In this document: positions 53,001-64,000 of the stretch, one piece after another
Position numbering within the stretch: the first letter of the stretch is position 1
Layout of the letters: the number at the start of each line of letters is the position of its first letter
NCBI GenBank assembly: GCA_963070105.1
Contig: OY718808.1
Coordinates: 7,169,738-7,233,737 of the forward strand
DNA from: Litomosoides sigmodontis
Lineage: Eukaryota > Nematoda > Chromadorea > Rhabditida > Onchocercidae
Reading direction: 5' to 3'
DNA length: 64,000 bases
Translations under genes and position numbers: made by a program
The notes under the pieces: generated by a model
Seen by the model: only the letters and a program-made list of their open reading frames with translations
Database searches by the model: none
What the model was told of the DNA's origin: nothing

Positions 53001-56000
53001 AATAGTTAACATACATGAAACTATTAATTGTAAATTTCAATCAGTGTTATCGAATTTTATTAACCTACAAAATAAAGCGATCATCCATTATGACCATCTG
53101 GTCATTACCTTGGTCATTCTTCAACATCTATATCGATCAGTTCTCAGTTCTTTGCTAGTCGTTCCTTATCACTTATCACTCATTCCTCTCAATTTATCAG
53201 TGAATGCAATCACCGCAAGCAGCTCCTTCTATCGCCAGCTAAAGGGACCTTTTCATTCCTTTTCTCTTAATGCGCTCAAATTTGCCTCAACGTTTGATGT
53301 GTGGGTGGATGGAGCGTGCTTACCACCCATTCATTGCAGCAGCATCTTCCCTTCCGTTCCTTTCATCGATGCGGCTGCGCTAGGCATTAGCTGAGAGTTG
53401 GTTCAAGCAAGTGCGAAAGCATTTGAAAAAGCAGAATTATTGATTAGATCAAACGGATCGAATCAATCATTTTGTTTCATTTCATTCCTCCTATTATCCT
53501 TTCTTCCGGGATTATCAAACCGAAATGCTTTCATTCATTGCATTAGTCAAATAATAATGAGGTCATTTTTCCCTTTTCCCCTCTCCCTCTCTCTCTTTCT
53601 CTCTTTCTCTTTGAATCATTTTATCCGATTATTTCAACATTTAACACTTATTTATTAATAATATTCCTGAATCTATCAAATTAGGAAATTCATTTTACGC
53701 ATTTATTTCAACTTTTCTTCAAGTAATCTGCCTTTTTTTTCTTGCAGTATGATAATATGGGCTACGATACTTCACTGTGTTAAACAATTTATACAATTTA
53801 AATGCATTTCAAAAGCCTTAGGAAAGTAATTAAAAATCTTTTAAATGATTACAGTGTTAGGACTAATGCTTAGCAAGGTTAACTTCTCTTCACAATAAAA
53901 GCATGCAAGCAAACAAACCTTCAATTTTTGTAAATTTTTTAACAATTGATTGCTTAGCAATAATTTAACTTTGAATAATTCGTTGAACTAACATAGAGAA
54001 TCCGTTGATGTGCATGGATGATTGGAGGATACTTATTTCATGAAATGCTTTACCGATGGTCATATGCTTTTTTAATTTGCCTGCAAGCATTTTAAAACAT
54101 TTGAAAAAATTCGCTAACACAACAAACGTTTACTATTGAATTGCACTGAAAAAAGTGAAAACTGTTGGAAACTTTTTTTTTAATTTCAGCTAAGTTTTAA
54201 TTTCAAAAATTGTAAATTATTCTGAGAGATCAGCTAAAGCAGAACGAGTGATGACAGAAAATATCGCAAAACATGCTCGCTTTAATGATCAAAAAATTAG
54301 AAAGGTTATTGCTTTTTTTTCTCAAAATTTTTTCGTGTCGTTTAAATTGTGCTCAATTAATTATAGCATAATTTAATAATTTGACTTTGAAATTAATCTA
54401 AATCCAAACTTTTCATAGTGTAAACAAATCTTATGCTGTTATTGCAAACATCAAAAAGTCTATTGAGTTAGGCAAGTTATTAGTTGAGTTGTTCCAGTGT
54501 TTTCGAAAAATATCTTCAAACATTCGGGATGTGCATGTTTCGAAAATTTCAAAAAGCGATCGATATGTCTGTTTAATTCATAGCCTTCCTGTTTAGTCAA
54601 ATAATTTTAATGGGTATTTTGTAAAGTTGTGAACACTTCCGATATCTTTCACTCAGAATGAGTTTTCAATTCTTTCGATTTCCAAAAACTAAAATCAACC
54701 AAAAATATCCCAAATTAAATAATCATTTGATGAGAGGGAAGCACGTGAAATGACGAACAGGTAGGTGTTTTTTTGATTCTTCCGAATGTTGTCTTTTACA
54801 TTAAGCATTGAAGTGGAAGTGAATTTTTTCATACGCACATTGAGAGCATGTTCATTTGAAATGATTCAATGAAATTAATGAATTTCAGTTTGATGCTTCA
54901 TTTCATTATTTAAATACGTATAAATTACGCAAACGACGATACAAACATATAATTTATTAGATATTATGTATTTCAAGTTTATAAATGCATTCCGCAAACG
55001 TATGACATGAACGCATATCGTTTAATATAAATATATTTATCATAATTGTATCAAATACAGATATATCAAATATATTTGGCACATTTCTATTAGACACGTC
55101 AAATATGATGACACGAGTTTTTTGAAATTTCAGCTTTTTAAATTATGTTTCTGACTTCCCTCACACTTTTATTTTAAATGAGACCTCCTGAAAAAAAGAA
55201 AAAAGTCAACTTAAATTGAAATATAACTGGAAATTAATGAAATCTGTGTATAGCTTAACTAATCCAATCATTTAATTTTGATGAATTCTCACGAGCCTTT
55301 CATAAAATCGATAGGCTTTATCCAAAAGTGTTACTCAAACTAAATGTTTTATATACCTTCACCTGATATGCATGGGCTATGCTAAAATTTATATATTATT
55401 GATCAAAATTTGAAATATCACAGCACTCACTCCGTTTTCAATTGCCCAATTAAATTTAAAAGTTTATTTTTTAATTTTTTTCACTAAACTAGTGCAATTT
55501 TTAGTGATCGGCATTTCACGGTGTTATTGTAACGGTAAAATTGTTTGATAAATAGAAGTGCCTTTATATATTGATAAAAAAAAGAATAAAAAAGGAGAAT
55601 TTTACATTTTTTAAAAAAATAATTTTAGAAAAGGAAAAAAGTTGAGAGAAAAAAAAGTTGAAAAAGAGTAAGACATTCGTTCGTCATTTTTCTTCCGAAA
55701 GTTTCTTCCATCAAAAGTTTAAAGTTTCGAGATTTCCTTCTAACAATAGCATAAGAAGACCTCTAAGCGCTTTTGCAAGAGCTATAGGACATTTACGGGC
55801 CGTTGCTGCAAAGAAAAATTTTATTGCAAAAAGAATAACAAAAAATTTTGTGTGATAAAAAATTTTAATGAAGAGCTTTTTTTGAAATTCAAATTTAAGG
55901 AAAAATTTAATAAAGAAATTTGGCCAAATTTTTATGAATCTTTATTTTCTACCTAAATATATAAAGCTTAGTGTAATAATTTTATAAGCAATCTTTTTGT

Positions 56001-56463
56001 TTATATACATTCTAATTTGCTCAAAGTAGACTTGAAGTTTAAATTCAAATTTTGTTTTGTGTAAAATCTTCACTTCGATTGTTGCATATATCATGCCCTC
56101 TTTCTCTCTCTGTCTTATTGCTTCCATACTTCTTATTAAACAAAATGTATTTAAAAATTAACAGTGAAGAGTGCGGGAAAATTTTTCTGTTTCACTGCAA
56201 AATTAATTTAATGAATTTAATTTTAGTTTAACTGTGATGAGTGATTAGCACTATGTTACAAGCTGCAAGTAATTGAAAATTTCTTCGTTAGAAATAATTA
56301 AATGTAAAAAGATAAGAAAAAAAGAGGAAGAATAATTTAATAAAAAGATGAGAAGTCTACAAATCATTCCCATTTTATTACTTTTCTTTGCATTCAATAA
56401 ATTGTAGATATTAATGAACATATTTAAATATATAAAATTATGTCAATTTTGCGCTATCTTTAG

Positions 56464-57125
56464 CAAACAGATGAACGAAGTCGTATGCTAACAATGAAAT
56501 ATGGCAAACATCAAATGATGCTAATTAAGAAACGAATGAATGTTGAAAGTTGGATTGATGATCAGTTAAGCGGACTTTACAAAACTGCAGCGGTAAAATT
56601 TGCTTCAAAAATTTGCCAACAGCAAGTTGTACAAGCAGCTTTGCTTATTTGATCATTTTAAGCACTTCGGCTTATTTGATGTGATGGTATTTGCGATGAT
56701 CGAATGAGAAATAATTTAATGCCTGGAAAACATTCAATTCTCAGGATGCCAATAATGGAGAGATATAGTTCGCATCAGCTTGATCCCATGTCTCCTACGT
56801 CAAATATCTGCATCTTCGAAAGTTTAATCGGGAAAGAAGGAACCAAGAAATGAGTTACCACTATTAGATTGTATTTGAACAGATTATAAAATCTTAGGCA
56901 TCAATGAAGTTACAACATTCACTCTATATCTTATTTTCAGGGCAATATCGATATTGACGTTGATGCAGTTCTAGATTTCAATACGGAATCGGAAAGGCGT
57001 CGTTATGTTATGGTAAATGATTAAATCAAATTTCCACATCACTTCCTAAGATTCACACAATAAATAAAGGACATTAGATGATTGTGCAGGAAACGTCGGA
57101 TTCCGTAAATGGAAACTGGTATTAA
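56464..57125 (+). CDS. PPP1R14-like (CPI-17/PHI-1 family) protein phosphatase 1 inhibitor, partial
   Basis: Exons 56464-56592, 56941-57012 and probably 57090-57125 (TAA). The first starts in phase 0 behind ctttag, so one or more 5' exons are missing. The protein reads RSRMLTMKYGKHQMML...MNVESWIDDQLSGLYKTA, then NIDIDVDAVLDFNTESERRRYV. This matches the order of the PPP1R14 domain: a VTVKYDRREL-like inhibitory segment, LDVEKWIDGRLEELY, INIDELLELESEEER. The Thr in LTMKY lines up with the phosphorylated Thr38 of human CPI-17. Phosphorylation of this Thr makes family members strong inhibitors of PP1/myosin phosphatase. Vertebrate members have about 25 more residues after this point, while the model here ends in a short ETSDSVNGNWY tail. 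Either the tail is nematode-specific or a further exon was missed. Confidence 0.6.
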
Positions 57126-58610
57126 GTTCGTCCATTAAGTTTTGACTTTTCTTAAAAATATAAATGCTATTGCGAGCTACCGCACTGAAGTGTTCATAGC
57201 ATACATTTGAAGGATCTGTTACGAAAAACGCATTGTCCGGCAACGGAAATTCAAATTCACGACTTCTTGGATCAACTAATGCAAAAACTGGAAATGTTAT
57301 AATCTCAATTTCTATAATGTATTCTCGTATAATGCGATGCATTTATTGAAAATGCTGCCAAAAAAAAGTTACTAAAATGTATGCAGGATAGTTTTTTTTT
57401 GCAAATTTAGTTGTTGAAGTGGTCCGAACTAATCTTAAATGTTATATTATGCATTAGCTATTTTTCAACTGATAGTAATATATCTGAGGTCGATGAATTG
57501 AAGTAATGTTACATCATTTCACCCATCATTCTTTGAATTCCATGCATGTAATATTGAGAATGTTATGTGTGAAAAATGAATTGAGCTTTTCAATTTCTTT
57601 GAATCACAATATCTTAGATTTTCAAGTTAGCAATTAAAATATCTCTGGTTGTTTGCCGATAAGTTATTCGTGCATTTAAATTTCGAAAGTACTTCTGATA
57701 TCTACTGCAAATCTAACTTGAGAAATGCCTCATAAGAACCGAAAAAGCGATGAAACATTTCATCGCACAAATATGATTAATCCTTTCAATTTAATAATAT
57801 TTTAATTAATTCAAAAATCTTTTATTCCATCCCTGTGATATCTAGGAATGAACACAATAAAATGTAAATTTCTATATTTGGGCAGCAACACACACCTGAT
57901 AATGGAATGAATTGCTAGAATTCCAAAAATAATGATTTGTCAGTTTTAACGCATGACTAAAAGCTACCATTCGTTTAAACAAGCCATAATTTGCTTACCA
58001 TTTTTGATTGGAAGATGCTAACTGGAATGCTAAAATCTAAAATCTAAAACATTCCTAGCGTGCCGTCACAAGACTGGAACCCGACGTCATGTCAAGTAAA
58101 TTACTAACAGATCTCACTAATTATCAAATTTTATTTTTGGAAAAACTCAGGCACCCACTTGAATATAACTTTCACTATTTGCAGCGCTATTACCAAACTT
58201 CAATCTCCCAAGCTTACGATAGGTGCACCATATCATGAATAATTTGTTTGTTGACTTTTATCAACAAATTTCACATATGTACGATAAATGTCTTCATTCA
58301 ACAGAAACAAATACAAAACATTAATGTAAACTGCTTCAAACTTAACTGTATCAACAAAAAATAATTCTGCGTTTTGCAGGCATATAAAACCCGCTCACCT
58401 CTTACTACTAACGTTATCACCCTGGAAATACTAGCATTAAGCAGGCCGTGGAAATTAAATTAAACACAAATTATTTGATTATGTTTGCGATATTGAAGGG
58501 CATAACTAAAAGCAAAATAAAGCAAAACTCAAGAAACACACAGCGTATTTTGTATTAACAGGAACTGTCCGAAGAATACAAGTATTAGCCTGAGCCACCA
58601 CTTATTTCAT
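57126..58610. other. Intergenic region
   Basis: Between the PPP1R14-like stop and the stop of the AT-hook gene (-). Contains one antisense open frame, 57046-57342 on the minus strand, with coding-like composition (see findings). Otherwise no exon is supported. Confidence 0.5.
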
Positions 58611-59422
58611 CTAATCGAAATCACTGTCCAAATCATAAGCATCTTTCTTCTTTTCAAACTTAGAATTATCATTTCCAGCACGAGTTCCCTTTCCAACCTG
58701 TAAACTTTTGTTATTTCTTACTTATTTTATACGAATAGCAATATTAAATCCAAACATGCTTACTCTTTTCCCTTTTGGTCTGCCACGTCTCTTCTTATCT
58801 CTTGCTGTATCATTGCAAAACGAAGATTCATCTCTGAAATGTAGCCTACGGATAAAACTAACGAACTGGTGAAGTATGAATCAAGTACAAGATTTTTTCA
58901 AAAAACGATACTTTTGAAGCAGTGGAGTTGACGCATACATCGGTTTGATGGTACTCGTTGATAAGTCGCTGTCGAAAAGTGTGACAGCCGAATTACTGCT
59001 AAATAAATAATTTATCAGTGATATCATTACTGCTTGACGAAAAATTACGAAATTAGAAACCAAACAACTTACTGAGTTGTCAGTACTTTCCTTTTTTCGC
59101 TCTTTTTACGAGGCTGGCGTGTCAGTTTTGCTGAGCCTGAAGCAGTTAGCAGAGTATCTGATACTGAAAAATTTCAAACCGTTCTTGATTTGATAAGCTT
59201 TATTCGATAGGTAGTAAAAATTTTAGTTCTATAAATAAAGCAAAATTTTAGTAATTGAGTATAGCATAAGGTACCTTTATTGCTCTCATTCGCGGAACAT
59301 CGATATGGATGGGAGGGATTTTCTTGTTGAGTGATTGGTGTCTGTGCTTCTCCTCCATCCCCGCTATTTTTGACGCGGAGAAGCGGTTCCTTGACTTCTG
59401 CGACGACAAAAGTTGACTTCAT
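58611..59422 (-). CDS. Small AT-hook protein, second gene of a probable operon
   Basis: Exons (descending): 59422-59275, 59163-59073, 58998-58912, 58833-58764, 58697-58611 (TAG). Phases close, giving 160 aa. I do not recognise a family. The protein is basic and low in hydrophobic residues. It has a basic patch (RQPRKKSEKRK), an AT-hook-like core (KKRRGRPKGKR, with the RGRP that binds the minor groove of AT-rich DNA) and an acidic end (YDLDSDFD). A nuclear or chromatin role is inferred only from the AT hook. The ATG follows a splice acceptor directly (ttttag|ATG) and lies 86 bp after the stop of the upstream coiled-coil gene, as expected for a trans-spliced operon member. Alternatively these exons could be an alternative 3' end of the coiled-coil gene, because the phase also fits. 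Confidence 0.65.
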
Positions 59423-59508
59423 CTAAAATTTACCAATTAATGAAAGATATAAATATAACCTGTAAAATTGCTTGAAATTAAAAAAGATTTTAAAAATGTG
59501 CATGGAAT
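59423..59508 (-). promoter_or_regulatory. 86-bp intercistronic region of a probable operon
   Basis: Separates the TAA of the coiled-coil gene (59509) from the ATG of the AT-hook gene (59422) and ends in a 3' splice site adjoining the ATG. About 100 bp is the usual spacing in nematode operons, where the downstream message receives a spliced leader. Confidence 0.6.
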
Positions 59509-62500
59509 TTAAAACATTTCCTCGTCTTCCCCAGACTTTTTGATCGGAAGCAGTTTTCGAGGACTAATTTTCCGAACAGTAGTTTCTTCGGCTCCAGATT
59601 TTTCCTGCTTAACATCTCCTTCGTTCTTCTCCTTCTGTTCATGAAAACAAAGTTCAAACTTCATAAGAGGTACAAGTTTAAAGTTTCCATTTTAATATTT
59701 GAATACTTTTTAGTAATACTCATTCAAATTCAAAGCAAGATACCAAATCAAATTCTACTTAAAAAGAGAAAAAAAGATATAAACGAGTTACCGATGTCTG
59801 CTAACTAATCAAACCTCAAAAAACTAAAAAAAAATTAACCATCGAACCTAAATTTCTAAAATAAGCCTTTATCACAAGAACGGGTGATTGAAATACGTAC
59901 AATTTAAGTTTTATCAAACTTGAAAAAGGTTGGGAAACAACCTCGTTAAATGCTACTCCTCGCAATTCTTGGCCCACTTTTCCCTGACCTGTCAATTGTC
60001 TTGTCAGTGACCCTTGCTCTTCTGTTCGATTTTGTCGACATTTTTCTTTTTGAAAAGCGTGGTGTATTATACTACCAACACTTTTGCCAACAGGCGTTAT
60101 TTTCGGTTGCCTCATTGGATTTTGTTGAACTTGTCGTTCCCCTGTCTTTGTAATATAGTGGTAAGGCTTCACGAAAGAGAAATATTCCTTCTTATATCTA
60201 TGTACCATAAATGCCGAAGATGCATGTATAAGTCTCACAAGCACTGTTTTCACTTTATAAACTATCAATACGAAGATAAAATATGCGCATATTATTAAAA
60301 TATAAAAAAAAGTTAGCTCACCAAAATTTTACGCTTTAAGCCTAGGATCTGTCCACTCACGCGCTTTACCTCCTCCACCAAAAATTCACGTCTCTCCGAA
60401 GCTTTTAGCCTGTTTTCTTGGGACGCATTTTTCATAGCTTTAATTTCAGAAATCTGAAACACGAATTTGTTGTAATCCATCATTAATTGTGAAAAAAACC
60501 AACACGAAGCTAGTAAGCCAAAATGATGTCCTTTATTTTTTGGTACTGTTGGCACCTAGACAAGTAGAAAAAATTTTAGGACTTGTGCATTGCGATGGTC
60601 TTCTTTTTCTTTAAGTAAAAGCTGAAGTTGTGCTTTCTCCTGCTTTAACAGCTCCAAATTCTGTTCCATTTCTTCATTGATTTTCTTGTGGGTATCCAAT
60701 TGTGATTTCTTACTGAGATGATCACGAACTTGTTCAATCTTAAGATGGCAAGATACATGCATATACAGATACATGCTTCTACATGTGATATAAAGTATAT
60801 AACGAAGTACCGGAAAATCATTGTTTTTATAGCATCTGCAGAAAAATCGAACTAAAAATACAGGTCTTCACTGTTTACCTGCATAACCTTCGCGCTTTTT
60901 TCTTCACGTAGACCCATCAAGACTGACTTGGTAGCCAAAATATTAGCTTCACCTCTGCTCTGTACATTGGTCAGTTAAAAAAGTTATAAATGAAGATGAA
61001 AATAATAAAAAATAAACGTCGAAGTCCGAAATCTTTTCTTGTACGTATCTATCTTCATCAAAGACAATCACCAAACTGACCAAAAAACAACTACGACCAA
61101 CTTATAACATGAAAAAAAGCATTCATGCGGACCTTAATATCCTGAACTTTCTGTTCGTGCATCTCACGCTCGAACTTCATAGTTTCCTCAATTTTTGCTA
61201 ATTCTTTCTTTATCGCATCTACTTCTTCTTGAACAACTGCGATCTCCGAACTTTTTTTTTTTAAACGTTCCTCGTTATCGTTCTGTAACAGACATTAAGT
61301 AAATATGGAAGAAATTTCTTGCAAAAGAGGGACTATCACAACACGTAGCCACTCCTGATGTCATGATTGCAAAGTTAGTTAGTCAGTTAGTTTCAGTTAG
61401 TCATTACATAAACAGCCCTGCAAAATGATATTTGTTCATTTTAAAGTGTGCAAAGCTAACCAACTCTTGCTTCTTGCAATTCAAGCTTTCCGAAAGAAAC
61501 TTTTTATCGTTCTTACGATTATTAAGGTTATATGTAAGCTCCGAAACATGGCTCTTAAGTTGTTTGTACTTTTCTGATATGGCATTTCGTCGTTGCTTTT
61601 CTTCTTCTTTTTCCATATTTAACATGACGGTTTTTTTATGACAAACCGAACACTGAGCGTCAATTTCACCTAGATTTAGCATTTATTAATAATGGAACAA
61701 ATACGCAGTAATGGAGGAACAAAATAAGTTTATTCAAAGTACTGAATTTTCAGCTACTCAACACTCACCAATTTGTCCCTCCAAATTTGCGGCATTCATC
61801 CTCATTTCTTCCAAAACTTTCTCAAGATTTTGTAAGTGATTAGCTTCATCCGCAATCGATTTCTAAATAATTGGTACAAAGAACTGTATGCATAGTATCT
61901 TAACTGTGATTCTTTTACATGATGCACAGTCGATTATCTGTAGTAATTCACAACGTGTCCTTACATCTTGAATAGTTCTAAGATTCGAAGTACCTAATTA
62001 TTTAGCCAAGTGTTACTCAAATCAGCTTTTACTCAACTCTTAAACTTACTGAAAAGACGTCACAATCTGGAAACCTTCAGTATAGTATTTAGTTCATAAA
62101 AATATGCTTAAAAAATTTTAAACTCATTTTCGTATAAAATAATGAAGTGTGATAGACAGACCACTGAAGATAAATAACCAACTGATTCTTGCACCTTCGA
62201 AGAGAAAGTTTTCTGGCAATTTTGCAACTTCAATGAAACTGAAAATTATTCATTATGAGTGAAAGCCAAATAAAATTTTATCGAAGTAACAATGCTTTCA
62301 ACAAATTGTTTTATACCGTTACAAAAGTCGGATGAAACCAAGCTGCTTTCCAGGAATATCTGAGCTTCTTTTCCTGTTGAATGCAATTTATCCAAGTCAT
62401 TTTGAGCAGCATTTTGAGCAGCAAGCAGGCGTTCTTGAGCTACAAGTACTTCTATTTTTATAAGCACTTCTGCAAGCTGTTATAAACGAAAATCCAACAT

Positions 62501-63811
62501 CTTTATTACATGCTCGAATTTGATTGTGAGGTTTTAGCAAAATAAGACTAGCAGGAACTTCAATATCATTCCTCCCCACATAGTCTTAAGAGTTATTTCA
62601 ATATTATACAGCCACTGTTTTAATACTTCATTTATTATTTATAATGTTATCCAAAATTTTATCCGTTACCTATAATGTTATTAATTGTTATCGAAATATT
62701 TTGGTAGCATAATGCTTGTCATAACTACAAAGCTGTGGGATAAATCTTCCGTAATCAGTTTTATCAAATATCTGCCTGTTTCAACTCCAGCATTGTAAAA
62801 TTCATTTACTATGAGCAGTTTAAATCTGAGGAAAATAAATCAGTGACCTCCTACTGTGGCAAGTTTCTCGCTCACATAAATTTCATATATTTAAGAGATA
62901 CAAAAAATTCAGACGATTTATTCTAACAGCTGTCCTGATATATTTCAAGTCTGAAATTTCATCCTCACAGTAAAGAATGTGAATCGATTAAGTTCCAATG
63001 TTTAAATAATCTTATTATTAATAACTGAACGTTCGTTCGACACAACCATAAATGTGAAACCACATTTTTAACATACGTGAACGGTATCACGCCCGATAAG
63101 AATACGGGTCTTTGCCGCTTAAAGCTCCAAAGCAATTCCTAATCTACATTTTTCTAAATATAAACTTTTACAGAAATTTAGAAATTCTACTAACCGTCAC
63201 TAATACCACTCATAATTCGTTGTTGCATGCGTTTCAATTCTTCAATTTTCTCTCCTTGTGAGTTGGTACTAAAAGTACCCAAACTTAAAACAAAATTTTT
63301 TTTCAAAACTACAAACTTTACGAATTCCATATACGCATAGTTATTTGAAAAAAAAAAAAACCTCTGAACAAGTTCATTTGTTTTCTCGTCCAGCAGCTGC
63401 AACTCTTTTGCCATTTGCTCCCTGTTTTTCTCCATTGACGACGACTGTTGTTGGTTGATTGCACAGTTTTCCTTCATGAGCTTTATAAGTTTTTCCTGCG
63501 ATGATTCAGACGATAACAGTTAGCTTGTGATATTATTAAAAAACAAGCCTATTTCAAATGAAAGAGAAGTTATTAGCACAATATCTACAAAATTAACGTC
63601 ACGCAGAACTTGTATCTAGCAGATCGAATCATGCACTTCAATTATTAAACGTAGTATGTTAACGTCATTATTCCTTGCTCTCATACTCATACGCAAGTGA
63701 AGGAAAACTGACATGTATATCAAGATCTACTTCAATGTTGGCCATTTCTTGATCATACTGTTCGCAAAGTTTCTTCAGCGAACTGTTCAGTGTTTCCGAT
63801 GTCGTTTCCAT
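59509..63811 (-). CDS. Coiled-coil protein of unknown family, first gene of a probable operon
   Basis: Exons (descending): 63811-63713, 63495-63362, 63268-63195, 62950-62928 (tentative, 23 nt), 62476-62317, 62238-62195, 61862-61769, 61669-61461, 61282-61133, 60959-60879, 60738-60583, 60453-60322, 60145-59942, 59634-59509 (TAA). About 561 aa if the tentative exon is right; without some such exon the frame does not close between 63195 and 62476. Residues 1 to about 450 are almost continuous Glu/Lys/Gln/Leu heptad-like coiled coil, with one CSVCHKK (CxxC) near residue 216. The last 110 residues are basic and proline-containing (MRQPKITPVGKSVGSII, then VRKISPRKLLPIKK) and end EDEEMF. I do not recognise the family; kinetochore, synaptonemal or cytoskeletal proteins often look like this, but nothing in the sequence decides. 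A possible trans-splice acceptor (aactcag) lies 17 bases before the ATG. Two acceptors end in AAG. Confidence 0.6.
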
Positions 63812-64000
63812 TTCAACCTCAAATCAGCCTGAGTTTAAAAATCAAGAACAACGAAGAACGAACAAGGAAGATCTTCGCCTCTTATTTTGCCATCAAAGTT
63901 TGTAATTCATTTTTCTAGAAGTAATGTAACTTGTAATCTACAATAATATTCTCACTAGTTTGGCGCTATAATGAGTTTAAATTTCATGATAGAATTACGT
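63812..64000. other. 5' flank of the coiled-coil gene
   Basis: Should contain its outron/promoter. An acceptor-like aactcag lies at about 63829-63835 (minus strand). Nothing else recognised. Confidence 0.4.

Noticed and set aside
53044..53658. Two adjacent frames of 116 and 86 codons in the gene-poor region
   Set aside because: Low-complexity CT-rich DNA gives Ser/Leu/Phe-rich translation. No splice context or motif.

Overview
The window looks like nuclear DNA of a nematode, most likely a filarial parasite (Brugia/Onchocerca/Loa type). It is very AT-rich, genes are cut into many small exons with TTTYAG|exon|GTRAGT borders, several start codons sit just behind splice-acceptor-like sites (as expected for spliced-leader trans-splicing), and one gene pair is packed like an operon. 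All gene models were joined by hand from splice signals and reading phase. Within each main model the phases close and the total length is a multiple of three. Family names rest on recognised motifs, not on database searches.

Layout, left to right. 377-4884 (+): 3' part of a Fos-type bZIP transcription factor. 4885-10053: long non-coding stretch. 10054-25804 (+): large, mostly disordered protein resembling the post-FHA part of CEP170 centrosomal proteins, with two alternative first exons. 26939-31747 (-): complete Mediator subunit MED17 (about 653 aa), convergent with the CEP170-like gene. 33612-41194 (+): Vasa-like germline DEAD-box RNA helicase (about 814 aa), divergent from MED17, with a Gly/Arg/Phe-rich N-terminus and an acidic C-terminus ending in Trp. 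42414-48042 (-): annexin (about 554 aa) with a repetitive YPGQQGG N-terminus, convergent with the helicase gene.

48043-56463 is gene-poor and carries a roughly 700 bp ATT microsatellite. 56464-57125 (+) holds the recognisable core exons of a PPP1R14 (CPI-17/PHI-1) type phosphatase-1 inhibitor. 58611-63811 (-) holds a tight gene pair, a coiled-coil protein followed 86 bp later by a small AT-hook protein, probably one operon resolved by trans-splicing.

I found no convincing new multi-gene system. The best leads are the nested inverted repeat in the annexin intron, the FHA-less CEP170-like gene with alternative starts, the unusual helicase motifs of the Vasa-like protein, the recently expanded coding minisatellite in the annexin, the putative PPP1R14 protein, and the unidentified coiled-coil/AT-hook operon.
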